Shown piece after piece: positions 8,595 through 16,242 of a DNA stretch of 64,000 nt. The notes below the pieces were generated by a model, which saw only the letters and a program-made list of their open reading frames with translations, was not told where the DNA came from and made no database searches. Positions within the stretch are counted from its first letter, which is position 1, and the number at the start of each line of letters is the position of its first letter. This DNA comes from Oscillospiraceae bacterium (lineage in GTDB: Bacteria > Bacillota > Clostridia > Oscillospirales > Oscillospiraceae): contig JAFUNI010000022.1 in NCBI GenBank assembly GCA_017482385.1, positions 62,001 through 126,000 on the forward strand. Reading direction: 5' to 3'. Position numbers and translations under genes: made by a program.

Positions 8595-9118
8595 CTATCA
8601 AAGCGCATCATGGCAACAAAAATCGAAACCAGATTAAACGCCTCGCAAAGGATAGCGCCAACGACAAGAGCCACCCCATTGTAAATCAGCCAACAAACAG
8701 ACGATGCCAAAGAAATACGGCGGATCTGCTTGGCGTCTGCTGAACGGAGAGCCAAATGGCTGCAGAACATACCCAAAACTGGCAAACACTGCAGTACCGC
8801 ATTGCCAAGGCTGAAGATTTCACCAAACACTGCAAAGGTCAGTATGTAGGCAGCGATATATCCGACGCCAAAAATCATCAGCCACAAATTACTGTCTGTA
8901 TGCAGTTTCTCCTTATTAAAAAGCAGGATTGCCCGCACAAATGCCAAAACATTCAGCATTGCGCCGACGTATTTCTCAAGGAAGAAAAAACTCACAGAAA
9001 TCAAAAACGCGCCAACAGATTGCATCAGCAATATACCCTTAGGGGTCTTCATTTGAAATGACAGAACCAGAAAGGCCATCGCAACAATACTGACGGTCTG
9101 TGCAAATACAGGATTCAC
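8573..9118 (-). CDS. YgjV-like inner membrane protein
   Basis: This 181-residue protein contains about six hydrophobic segments and resembles the YgjV family of small bacterial inner membrane proteins, whose function is unknown. Recognisable features are the N-terminal QTVSIVAMAFLVLSFQMK segment and the paired helices around ILLFNKEK. The GTG at 9118 is chosen as start because AAGGAGG lies 8 bases upstream. It directly follows a second membrane protein gene with a 13-base gap and both are probably one transcript. The 3' end runs into the shared terminator with the HAD gene. Confidence 0.65.
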   Translation of the reverse strand: MNPVFAQTVSIVAMAFLVLSFQMKTPKGILLMQSVGAFLISVSFFFLEKYVGAMLNVLAFVRAILLFNKEKLHTDSNLWLMIFGVGYIAAYILTFAVFGEIFSLGNAVLQCLPVLGMFCSHLALRSADAKQIRRISLASSVCWLIYNGVALVVGAILCEAFNLVSIFVAMMRFDRKTKERV

Positions 9119-9131
9119 AATTTGCACCTCC

Positions 9132-9530
9132 TTAACCGGGGAAAAGATAGGTAAACCAAAGTGCCACCGGCAGCACCAGCGAAAACACACTGATCAGCCA
9201 GGGGTACAGCATTTTCTTGGACATCAGCATCATACAAAGGCACACAGCGGTGATAGCCACTGGCAAAGAAACGGCAATGCCCTTACTGATCACAAACTGA
9301 TACTGAAGCAAGCGAAAACTTACCTGGGCAGGCAGCTGGGCAAGATTCCGCACAGCCAAAGCCAATGCTATCACAGCTACGGGAATGCTCAACACAAGGC
9401 TGCGCAGCTTATAGGCCCACTTAAACGTAAGGCGAAGGACAGTACCCACATCTTTCAGTTTCTGTCCTGATTTCGTTTCCAAAAACTGCCGGTATTCTGC
9501 TTTTATATTTTGAAAAAAATCCTTTTTCAT
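9132..9530 (-). CDS. Small membrane protein of unknown function
   Basis: A 132-residue protein that I do not recognise. It has a charged N-terminal stretch (MKKDFFQNIKAEYRQFLETK) and then three hydrophobic segments near residues 43-62, 78-100 and 106-130, which suggest an integral membrane protein. The ATG is preceded by GGAGGTGGCTT, a good ribosome binding site. It is co-directional with the YgjV-like gene 13 bases downstream, so a joint role at the membrane is plausible but not shown. Confidence 0.6.
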   Translation of the reverse strand: MKKDFFQNIKAEYRQFLETKSGQKLKDVGTVLRLTFKWAYKLRSLVLSIPVAVIALALAVRNLAQLPAQVSFRLLQYQFVISKGIAVSLPVAITAVCLCMMLMSKKMLYPWLISVFSLVLPVALWFTYLFPG

Positions 9531-9720
9531 AAGCCACCTCCGGGCAACAGATCTTTATGTGCTTATTCTACCACGAAGCAGCAATCCTTGCAAGGGTATT
9601 TTTTGTCGGCAATTTCTGCGCATATCGTCCGTTTTATCGTACTGTATTTTTCATATACTGACAGCAAACCCAAGGATCGGCGCAGAGAAAATATTTTTCG
9701 AGGTTTTTCGACATTTTCCA
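9531..9720. other. Intergenic region between divergent genes
   Basis: The gap from 9531 to 9837 separates the leftward membrane protein genes from the rightward XRE gene. This part is AT-rich with no open frame of note; its right-hand part holds the XRE promoter described separately. No RNA gene is recognised here. Confidence 0.5.
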
Positions 9721-9749
9721 TTGACAAGTACTCGATAGAGTACTAATAT
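9721..9749 (+). promoter_or_regulatory. Promoter with embedded inverted-repeat operator for the XRE / ImmA operon
   Basis: A consensus TTGACA (9721-9726) and TAATAT (9744-9749) are 17 bases apart. The spacer is almost entirely filled by a perfect 7 bp inverted repeat, AGTACTC (9727-9733) and GAGTACT (9738-9744), separated by GATA. A dimeric repressor bound here would block RNA polymerase, so autoregulation by the XRE protein is the natural reading. Confidence 0.75.
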
Positions 9750-9837
9750 ATAAGTGTATCCTATTATTTGTACCCGGATATGTACTTATTCTGAAATCGC
9801 AAGGTGGGTTGCCTCACCCCCCTTGCCGGAGGTAAAT

Positions 9838-10173
9838 ATGGAGAATTTATTTGCGCGCATCGAGTCCCTTTGTGAGAAGAAAGGCATCCGCCCCGGTCGC
9901 CTTTGTGACGAGCTGGGTCTCAGCCGCGGTTTGATGACCGATCTGAAAAAAGGTCGGAAGAAGACCGTTAATGCCGAAACTGCGCAGAAAATTGCGGGCT
10001 TTTTCGGTGTGTCCGTAGGCTACCTGCTGGGCCAGGAGGAATCTGATGTTCTGGACCAGGTGGATGTGGCCTTTTACGGCGATTTTAAGGAACTGAACGA
10101 AGAAGAAAAAGAAACTGTCCGGGATATGGTCCGGCTCATGCGGGAAAGGCGGGCAGCGAAACAGAGGATTTAG
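9838..10173 (+). CDS. XRE family helix-turn-helix transcriptional regulator
   Basis: A 111-residue protein with an N-terminal Cro/CI-type HTH (about residues 5-60: KKGIRPGRLCDELGLSRG, then KTVNAETAQKIAGFFGVSVGYLLG) and a charged C-terminal tail. The ATG at 9838 has GGAGG 6 bases upstream; a longer frame starting at 9754 would begin almost at the -10 box and is rejected. It is followed 2 bases later by an ImmA/IrrE-type metalloprotease gene, a common pair in which the protease cleaves or inactivates the repressor in response to a signal. The perfect inverted repeat in its promoter supports autorepression. Confidence 0.88.
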   Translation: MENLFARIESLCEKKGIRPGRLCDELGLSRGLMTDLKKGRKKTVNAETAQKIAGFFGVSVGYLLGQEESDVLDQVDVAFYGDFKELNEEEKETVRDMVRLMRERRAAKQRI

Positions 10174-10175
10174 CT

Positions 10176-10601
10176 GTGTTTGAGATTTCGAATTTTTATG
10201 ATTATTGCAAGAAAAACCAGGTGGATGTGATTCCCTATGCCGGCTGCCCCCAACCGGGAGCTACCGTCCGGGATCAAGGCTATTATGCGGTATTTTTGGA
10301 TTTTTCCAAGATCCGCTCCACCAGGGCCTTGCGCGGGGTGTGCTGCCATGAATTGGGCCACGCCGCCACCGGGGCGCTCCACAAGGTAGACAGCCCCTTT
10401 GAATTGGTGGAGCGCAGTGAATACCGGGCTGCCCGGTGGGTCGCAGAAAATTATCTGACTGCGGAAATGTTTCAGGAAGCTTTTGCCGCAGGCTATACGG
10501 AGCTGTGGCAATTATCCGAGTATTTTGATTTACCGGAGGATTGCATTGTCTCTGCCCTCACCTACTGGAAAGAACGAAAAGGAATCGATTTTGAAAAATG
10601 A
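10176..10601 (+). CDS. ImmA/IrrE family metallo-endopeptidase
   Basis: This 141-residue protein carries the zinc metalloprotease motif HELGH at residues 58-62 (RGVCCHELGHAATGALH), with a downstream glutamate-containing helix (VERSEYRAARWVAENY) that fits the third ligand region. ImmA/IrrE proteases act on partner XRE repressors, for example in ICEBs1 of Bacillus. Translation starts at GTG 10176, with the XRE stop at 10171-10173 and GAGG about 10 bases upstream, so it is the second gene of a tight operon. No integrase or phage gene lies nearby. The pair could therefore be a chromosomal stress module or a leftover of a mobile element. Confidence 0.88.
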   Translation: MFEISNFYDYCKKNQVDVIPYAGCPQPGATVRDQGYYAVFLDFSKIRSTRALRGVCCHELGHAATGALHKVDSPFELVERSEYRAARWVAENYLTAEMFQEAFAAGYTELWQLSEYFDLPEDCIVSALTYWKERKGIDFEK

Positions 10602-10627
10602 CCCTCAAATATGAGGGTCATTTTTTT
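10599..10627 (+). terminator. Rho-independent terminator of the XRE / ImmA operon
   Basis: TGACCCTCA (10599-10607) pairs with TGAGGGTCA (10612-10620) around AATA, followed by a run of seven T. The protease stop codon TGA is the first triplet of the stem. Confidence 0.92.
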
Positions 10628-11237
10628 ACATATTTGCTTTTACGGTAGAAATGAGAATATCGCCGGCGACCACACGGTCTTCCGGGGCAAAGCCCTCGGC
10701 AAAATTATCAGAATACAAAACCTGCGCATTGGGTGGGAATTCCTCGTCACCGGCCCAGGCCAAAATCTGCATTTGGTAGCCGGGCACCAGTTCAAATTGG
10801 TAGCCCGCGTCGCCATGGTTTACCGGTTCTGCGCCCATTTTTTCAGCGGCGGCCCGGAAAGCATCCAGCCGGGTGCCAAAGGTAAAGGCCGCCCGGGTCA
10901 ACACCCGTCCGGTATAGGGCTTGATATACAGTTCGCCCCAGGGCATTTCCCGGAAGGTTTTCCACGCCCCATTCCAAGGGGTATCCTTGCCTTCCAGCAA
11001 GTAGCGGAGCAGGAATGTTTGGGTAGGCAGAGGGGGCAACGGGCCACCATCTGTCGCAGTGATAGCATACTCCGGGTGGGTAATTGCAAATTCCCGGCCC
11101 AGCAGCTTCACAGCAAATGCCCTGCCATCCCATTTTACGGCGGACAGCCTTTCCGTCACATCCGCGGGAGACAGTTCCCGGTACTTCTCCTCATAATGGG
11201 CAAAGGGGACTTCTTCTTTATGGTTTTCGACTTGCAT
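10626..11237 (-). CDS. DUF3786-like protein linked to corrinoid activation
   Basis: A 203-residue soluble protein. I assign it tentatively to the DUF3786 family, which I recall as occurring beside acetyl-CoA synthase and corrinoid-protein genes; its function is unknown. Typical pieces are the N-terminal HYEEKYRELSPADVTERL segment, LLGREFAITHPEY and the PLPTQTFLLRYLLEGK block. The start at 11237 has AGGAG 8 bases upstream, inside the end of the RACo gene, and only 1 base separates the RACo stop from this ATG. That coupling implies equal dosage with the corrinoid reactivator. A role in cobalamin handling is inference from context only. Confidence 0.6.
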   Translation of the reverse strand: MQVENHKEEVPFAHYEEKYRELSPADVTERLSAVKWDGRAFAVKLLGREFAITHPEYAITATDGGPLPPLPTQTFLLRYLLEGKDTPWNGAWKTFREMPWGELYIKPYTGRVLTRAAFTFGTRLDAFRAAAEKMGAEPVNHGDAGYQFELVPGYQMQILAWAGDEEFPPNAQVLYSDNFAEGFAPEDRVVAGDILISTVKANM

Positions 11238-11238
11238 A

Positions 11239-13167
11239 TTACATCTCCTGAACAGAATTGGGGAACAGGCTTGCGTCCGTATGGGGCAGGAAGCAGGCCG
11301 CCACAAAGGCATCCATATAACCCGGGTGGGTGGACAATTCCAGGTAGGTCATATTGGTCATCAGCTCATTACACTTGGCATTGGCCTGGTCGCTCATCAC
11401 CATAGCGTACGCACCGGTGAGAGAAGAATTGCCGATATAGCGGTACTTCTCCAGCTCCACATCCGGCAGCATGCCGATGTTGACAGAGTTTTTCATATTG
11501 ATGCCGGAACCGATACCTCCGGCCACATACACCCGGTCAATACACTCGGGAGTCATATCCACCGCGCTGAGCATGGTGTCGATGGCGGAGAAAATTGCGC
11601 CCTTGGCCCGGATGAAGTTGTCAATATCCACCTCGTTGATGGACACTTCCCGGCCGGTTTCTGATTCCTCAGCTGTTGCCAAAATGTAGCGGCCCATACC
11701 GTGGGCATCCCGGCCAACCCGCTTGCCGTCCCGGGCAAACAGGCCTCTTGCGTTGATAATGCCGCAGCGGAACAGCTCAGAAATAATATCGATGATACCG
11801 CTGCCGCAGATACCTACAGGCTTTTGTCCGGCTTCACCCACAATGGTGAGGGTGGGTTCCATAGTGTCCTTATCGATGGTGCAGGCCTCGATAGCGCCGT
11901 CGGTAGCCCGCATACCGCAGGAAATATCTCCGCCCTCAAAGGCAGGACCGGCGGAACAGGCACAGGTCATCATAAAGTCCCGGTTGCCAAATACGATCTC
12001 GCCATTGGTACCCAAGTCGATGAACAGACTCATTTCATCGGAATCCCACAGGCCGGTTGCCAAAGTACCGGCGGTAATATCGCCACCTACATAGGAGCCG
12101 ATATTGGGTGCAAGCCGCACCTGCGCCAAGGGGTTGGCAGGCAGCTTCAGATCCCCGGCGGTGAGGCCCTCCCAGGCAAAGAAGCTGGGGATATACGGCT
12201 CCATACGCACAGGGTCAGCATCCACACCCAACAAAAGGTGGTTCATCGTGGTATTGGAGGCAATGCACAGGCACAGGATGCTCCGGGCAGAGATTTTTGC
12301 CGTTCTGCAAAGGTTGGCAATAATGGGGGTCAGGGTCTCCTTGATGATGGCATCCTGGAGTTTTTTCCGGCCGCCCTCTTTGCTCTGCTCGATAATACGG
12401 TTGATCACATCCGCGCCGTAGCGGATCTGTCCGTTACCGGAAGATCCCTTTGCCAACAGCTTGCCGGATGTGAGATCGGTGAGCACCATGGTCACTGTGG
12501 TGGTACCGATATCGATGGCGCAGCCCACGATGGCAGTATCCTCGGGATCGCAGATCTCCATGCAGAAGAAGGTATCACTCTGCAGTTCGCCCTTGACACA
12601 AACACGGAAGTTATATTCCCGCAAGGTAGATGCCAGCTTGCTCATCACCGCAAAGGGAATCTTCACCTGCTCCACACCCAAGGCATCCTGGATCGCCCAG
12701 GTGAGCCGCTCGTTATCGGGCATGGTATCGTCCAGGGTGGGCTCTGCCATCTGCAGGACCACAGCCCGGTAGTTATTCTGGAAGGCAATGCCGCTTTCCT
12801 TCAGCTGAGCCTGGCAATCCTCAAAAATGGCGATCTCCTTGGGGCTCGACAGATCAGCGGTCTTCATACGGCTTTGGTAAGCAGAGGCAATGTCCGGCAC
12901 GAACACAGTGCAGTCACCCACTACCTTGCAGTTGCAGGAAAGCCGCCAGCCGGCTTCAAATTCCTCGTCAGTAATATGGCGGGATTTGATGGTCTCCACC
13001 TCACCTGTGATCAGCTTCACACGGCATTTGCCACAGGAGCCGTTACCGCTGCAAGGAGCATCGATGGCCACATTGGCCCGTCTTGCCAGCTCCAGCAGAT
13101 TATCGCCGGGGTTGCAGGCAATTTCCACCGCTTCTGCGCCTTCAATTTGGAATATTACTTTCGGCAT
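11239..13167 (-). CDS. RACo-type reductive activator of corrinoid protein (2Fe-2S ferredoxin plus ASKHA ATPase)
   Basis: A 642-residue protein with an N-terminal plant-type [2Fe-2S] ferredoxin domain (ligands Cys39, Cys45, Cys48 and Cys78 in APCSGNGSCGKC and RLSCNC), a middle domain, and a C-terminal actin/Hsp70-like ATP-binding region (AIDIGTTTVTMVLTDLTSG, then LFIDLGTNGEIVFG). RACo uses ATP to drive reduction of inactive Co(II) corrinoid protein back to Co(I), here the AcsC/AcsD protein encoded upstream. The ATG at 13167 is preferred over 13191, because the promoter -10 box at 13203-13208 would leave the earlier ATG almost no leader, and because GAGG lies upstream of 13167. Confidence 0.88.
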   Translation of the reverse strand: MPKVIFQIEGAEAVEIACNPGDNLLELARRANVAIDAPCSGNGSCGKCRVKLITGEVETIKSRHITDEEFEAGWRLSCNCKVVGDCTVFVPDIASAYQSRMKTADLSSPKEIAIFEDCQAQLKESGIAFQNNYRAVVLQMAEPTLDDTMPDNERLTWAIQDALGVEQVKIPFAVMSKLASTLREYNFRVCVKGELQSDTFFCMEICDPEDTAIVGCAIDIGTTTVTMVLTDLTSGKLLAKGSSGNGQIRYGADVINRIIEQSKEGGRKKLQDAIIKETLTPIIANLCRTAKISARSILCLCIASNTTMNHLLLGVDADPVRMEPYIPSFFAWEGLTAGDLKLPANPLAQVRLAPNIGSYVGGDITAGTLATGLWDSDEMSLFIDLGTNGEIVFGNRDFMMTCACSAGPAFEGGDISCGMRATDGAIEACTIDKDTMEPTLTIVGEAGQKPVGICGSGIIDIISELFRCGIINARGLFARDGKRVGRDAHGMGRYILATAEESETGREVSINEVDIDNFIRAKGAIFSAIDTMLSAVDMTPECIDRVYVAGGIGSGINMKNSVNIGMLPDVELEKYRYIGNSSLTGAYAMVMSDQANAKCNELMTNMTYLELSTHPGYMDAFVAACFLPHTDASLFPNSVQEM

Positions 13168-13202
13168 TGCAAAAACCTCGCTTTTTCCCATTTTCTTTCG
13201 TG

Positions 13203-13231
13203 ATTATAGCATAAGAACCGAAAAATGTCCA
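13203..13231 (-). promoter_or_regulatory. Promoter of the RACo gene
   Basis: On the minus strand TGGACA (13231-13226) and a perfect TATAAT (13208-13203) are 17 bases apart, just after the acsB terminator. RACo and the DUF3786-like gene can therefore be transcribed independently of acsB. Confidence 0.8.
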
Positions 13232-13235
13232 TAGA

Positions 13236-13262
13236 AAAAGCCGCGGCATTGCCGCGGCTTTT
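13236..13262 (-). terminator. Rho-independent terminator after acsB
   Basis: AAAAGCCGCGGC (13236-13247) pairs with GCCGCGGCTTTT (13251-13262) around an ATT loop. Read on the minus strand it ends with a T run, directly after the acsB stop. Confidence 0.9.
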
Positions 13263-13272
13263 GTAGTAGCTT

Positions 13273-15399
13273 TTACATCAGAGGCTCCAGGTTCAGAACC
13301 GGGTGGCCCTTCTCGGTGAGCCAGGACATCAGCTCTTCTGCATCGCAGGTAACGGTTTCGTCTGCGATCATATCGGTGAAGTTCTCAATACCGTACAGCT
13401 CCTTGGCGGTCTTGTTAAGACGCTCAGCCACATCGTCCTTCAGCTCCTTGGGCATCCACACGATACGGGCAATGCCGCCCTCAGCGGACAGGAACTTCTT
13501 GGAGGCGATGAAGTGACGACCATGGCCCATAAAGCCGGGAGTCTGGACACCGCCACCGGTGCAGGATGCCAGCTCGCCGAAGGTCATACCGGCAGGGGTC
13601 ATACCCTTGAATTCCCGGTTGACCACGATCACACCGGAGGACACAGCCTCGATACCGCAGATACACTCGAAGCAGCCGCAAGAGGTCATGGGATCTTCCA
13701 GAATGGAGTACAGGGTCACATTCTCAACAGCGCCGTGGGTGGCTTCGTTGATCATCCGGTTGACTTCCTCATAACGGCCGGTGCGCTCGTCGATAAGGCC
13801 CTTCTTCAGAATGGGCTGGCAAGGACCGTTGGGATCCAACTCATTGGTAGCCTTGGCATCCAGCCAGGACACAGCGCCGCACAGGCCCAAGCGCTCGGGG
13901 GTAACCACGCAGCAGTGGGCGGGAGCGAAGGACTGGCACAGGATGCAGGTATAGTAGCGGTCTACAGCCTCGTCGGTCATAGATGCCAGGCGGTCATCAC
14001 GCTGGGCATAGCGAGGCATTGCGATCTCGTCACGGAACTTACCGGCTTCAACAGCATCGGTGATCAGAGTGATCTGGCACTTGTCAACCACAGCGTCGAA
14101 CTCGTCCATGATCATTACATACAGAACCTCTGCAAAGTCCTTCAGCCGCAGGCCTGCCTCAAAAGCGGCATTGCTGACACGGACACGGACCTGGTTACGC
14201 TGACCGGTGTGCATCACACCTTCCATATAGTTAAACCACGCGTGGAACTTCCGCTCGATAACCGCCTCGAAGTCCACCTGCATCTTCTTGCCGGCAACTT
14301 CTACATATGTAGCCAAAGCCAGGTCCTTTTCTGCATCCAGGTCCGGGCCGATAATGGTGATCTTATGATCCTCTACCTCACCCAGCTCCCGCATCAAAAC
14401 CAACTCAGCGGTGGGGTTCTTGGAAGACCACATTTCGTTGTGCATATCAGCCTTACGGATGATCTCACCCTCAAAGGCTGCGGCAAAGGCCACAGGAATG
14501 GGCAGCTCGGTCACCTTGATCTTGATGTTGCGCAACTCCAGGGACTTCTTCACAGTTTCATTGTGGTCGCAAACGGACTCCAATGCGCCGGGCACCTGGT
14601 TTTCGCCCAGGTCAATGTCAACCACCACGGGGAAGCCCAATGCGATAGCACCTGCGCCGGCGGATACCACAACGGCATCGATGGCACCAAAGGTGTTTAC
14701 GAACGCGGGAACGCGGTTCTTGGTGTAGTCAAGCAAACCTGCCAAATCGCCGGGCTGTACATTACCGAAGATCAGCGCTGCACGGACTGCAACGGTAACA
14801 ACGTGGATGACGGAAGTCACATCGTGGCCCAAAGGGATCACGCGGAACTCCAGGCCCATCTTCACGCCGGCCTCTGCGCACTGCTCGATCACATCGCCGA
14901 CCATAAAGGTCATAATGCCCTTGGACTGGTAGTCCTTGACCACCTTGGCAACATCCTCAGCATTTTCAGCCTTACCCAGCACAACAGCCACACCGGGAAT
15001 GTCGCCGGTAACCAGGGGCACGCCCAGAGAGCGAATGATAGGGTCGGGCACAAAGCCAATACCGGAATCGTTTTCGTAGGGGTTGCCGCCTTCGGCATAC
15101 TTAAGGCCTTCAATAATTTCAGCGCCCACAGCGGTGGCAAGACCGGCATTCAGTGCCTGGCCCAGGTCCTCCTGGTTGGTGATCAGACTTTTCAGCACAC
15201 CTACACAGGCAGGCAAATCGCCCAAAGTCTTCACCTTTACGCCGGTAGCCGCATAAATGGTGGGGAAATAATAAGCGGTATCAGGGAAGGCAATGGGATG
15301 ATCTGCGCCATACTTGGCAATGGCATCATTCACAGCGCCCTCGGTGAGGCCTGCCACAGCATTGCTGCCGCCGTAAATCAAATCGGTTAATACGCTCAT
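13273..15399 (-). CDS. acsB: Acetyl-CoA synthase (CODH/ACS beta subunit)
   Basis: This 708-residue protein makes acetyl-CoA from CO, CoA and the methyl group carried by the corrinoid protein at a nickel-iron A-cluster. All expected ligands are present. Cys485, Cys488, Cys497 and Cys507 match the 4Fe-4S ligands, and the Cys574-Gly575-Cys576 motif matches the distal nickel site, at a constant offset of 21 from the Moorella numbering I recall (506, 509, 518, 528, 595-597). The length is close to the clostridial form (about 729). It follows an SGNH hydrolase gene by 49 bases and ends at a strong terminator. No acsA (CO dehydrogenase) gene is adjacent, which is unusual. Confidence 0.96.
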   Translation of the reverse strand: MSVLTDLIYGGSNAVAGLTEGAVNDAIAKYGADHPIAFPDTAYYFPTIYAATGVKVKTLGDLPACVGVLKSLITNQEDLGQALNAGLATAVGAEIIEGLKYAEGGNPYENDSGIGFVPDPIIRSLGVPLVTGDIPGVAVVLGKAENAEDVAKVVKDYQSKGIMTFMVGDVIEQCAEAGVKMGLEFRVIPLGHDVTSVIHVVTVAVRAALIFGNVQPGDLAGLLDYTKNRVPAFVNTFGAIDAVVVSAGAGAIALGFPVVVDIDLGENQVPGALESVCDHNETVKKSLELRNIKIKVTELPIPVAFAAAFEGEIIRKADMHNEMWSSKNPTAELVLMRELGEVEDHKITIIGPDLDAEKDLALATYVEVAGKKMQVDFEAVIERKFHAWFNYMEGVMHTGQRNQVRVRVSNAAFEAGLRLKDFAEVLYVMIMDEFDAVVDKCQITLITDAVEAGKFRDEIAMPRYAQRDDRLASMTDEAVDRYYTCILCQSFAPAHCCVVTPERLGLCGAVSWLDAKATNELDPNGPCQPILKKGLIDERTGRYEEVNRMINEATHGAVENVTLYSILEDPMTSCGCFECICGIEAVSSGVIVVNREFKGMTPAGMTFGELASCTGGGVQTPGFMGHGRHFIASKKFLSAEGGIARIVWMPKELKDDVAERLNKTAKELYGIENFTDMIADETVTCDAEELMSWLTEKGHPVLNLEPLM

Positions 15400-15448
15400 A
15401 CAAATTCCTCCTAATATTTATAGACCCTTGTAGGTCAGATATACAAGC

Positions 15449-16087
15449 TTATGTCAGCGCTGCCTGGATCTGGTCCGCGATCTGCTGCATTCCCAATGCG
15501 CTGGGGTGGCCGTTTTTCTTATCGATATTCTCCAAGCATATTGCCGCCGCGCCGTAATGTGTCGCTGCCGCCAGCATTCCCTCATGCAGCTCCGGTTTGA
15601 AACCGGTGTTGATGGGGACAACAATGGTCGCCTGGGGATTGTGCTTACCCAAGTAATCCAGCACATAACAAAGTGCCGGCAATGTCCGTTTCAAATCTTC
15701 TTCCGTCCAGTCGCCGTACTGGACCTGTCCAATGGTTTTGTCCAGCCAATTATCGTTGGTGCCGCCAAACATAAATATGTAATCCGGCTTGATATCTCCG
15801 GAGAAAGTGCGTTCTGCCCGGGCAGGATAAGCATTGGCAACCACTTGGCCGGGGCGGACATTGGTACAAATGGTAGCGCCGGAGAAGCTGTCGTTGGCAA
15901 GCAAATGCATATTGTTGCGGGTCATAAGTCTATGCCACCAGGTCTGCTCCACGGCAAGCACATCGTCCACAGCCTCCGGCCGGGGATAATAGCAGGCATT
16001 TCCCTCAGGAATGTGACCTGCAAATGTAGAATAGCTATCGCCAAGGATGCCGAAACCGGCTCCTGTTAATTTTGTCTTATTTTCCAT
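15449..16087 (-). CDS. SGNH/GDSL-type hydrolase inside the acs locus
   Basis: A 212-residue SGNH-fold hydrolase. Block I is GFGILGDSYSTFAG with the catalytic serine, block III is FMFGGTNDNW, and block V is near the C-terminus (KNGHPSALGMQQIADQI) with the catalytic histidine. These enzymes are esterases or acetyl-hydrolases for carbohydrates and lipids. There is no signal peptide, so the target should be cytoplasmic. The ATG at 16087 follows AGAGGTG by a good distance. It sits between acsC-acsE and acsB, behind its own promoter, and is probably co-transcribed with acsB. I know of no role for such an enzyme in acetogenesis. Confidence 0.82.
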   Translation of the reverse strand: MENKTKLTGAGFGILGDSYSTFAGHIPEGNACYYPRPEAVDDVLAVEQTWWHRLMTRNNMHLLANDSFSGATICTNVRPGQVVANAYPARAERTFSGDIKPDYIFMFGGTNDNWLDKTIGQVQYGDWTEEDLKRTLPALCYVLDYLGKHNPQATIVVPINTGFKPELHEGMLAAATHYGAAAICLENIDKKNGHPSALGMQQIADQIQAALT

Positions 16088-16110
16088 ATTGTGCACCTCT
16101 TTGTCTTGTG

Positions 16111-16139
16111 ATTATAGCACAAAAAAGCAGCGTTGTCTA
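16111..16139 (-). promoter_or_regulatory. Internal promoter upstream of the SGNH hydrolase and acsB
   Basis: On the minus strand TAGACA (16139-16134) and TATAAT (16116-16111) are separated by 17 bases and lie 24 bases before the start codon at 16087. Confidence 0.75.
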
Positions 16140-16149
16140 TATGCTAATA

Positions 16150-16186
16150 AAGAAAAAGGCAGAGAGGAAAATCCTCTCTGCCTTTG
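16150..16186 (-). terminator. Rho-independent terminator downstream of the acsC-acsE fusion
   Basis: AAAGGCAGAGAGGA (16155-16168) pairs perfectly with TCCTCTCTGCCTTT (16172-16185) around AAA; a T run follows on the minus strand. Confidence 0.9.
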
Positions 16187-16205
16187 TATGCGAGGTCGTT
16201 TTCAA

Positions 16206-16230
16206 AGTGGGACGGGGAACCCGTCCCCTA
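16206..16230. repeat. Short GC-rich hairpin, REP-like
   Basis: GGGACGGG (16209-16216), GAA loop, CCCGTCCC (16220-16227). It lies between the acsC-acsE stop and the proper terminator. Its GGGACGGG/CCCGTCCC form resembles dispersed hairpins in some Clostridia, but only one copy is in this window, so repeat status is not proven. Confidence 0.4.
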
Positions 16231-16242
16231 CATTCCCAAATC

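Noticed and set aside
13303-15390. Plus-strand open frame of 695 codons opposite acsB
   Set aside because: Antisense shadow of acsB, with histidine- and leucine-rich low-quality protein and no conserved domain.
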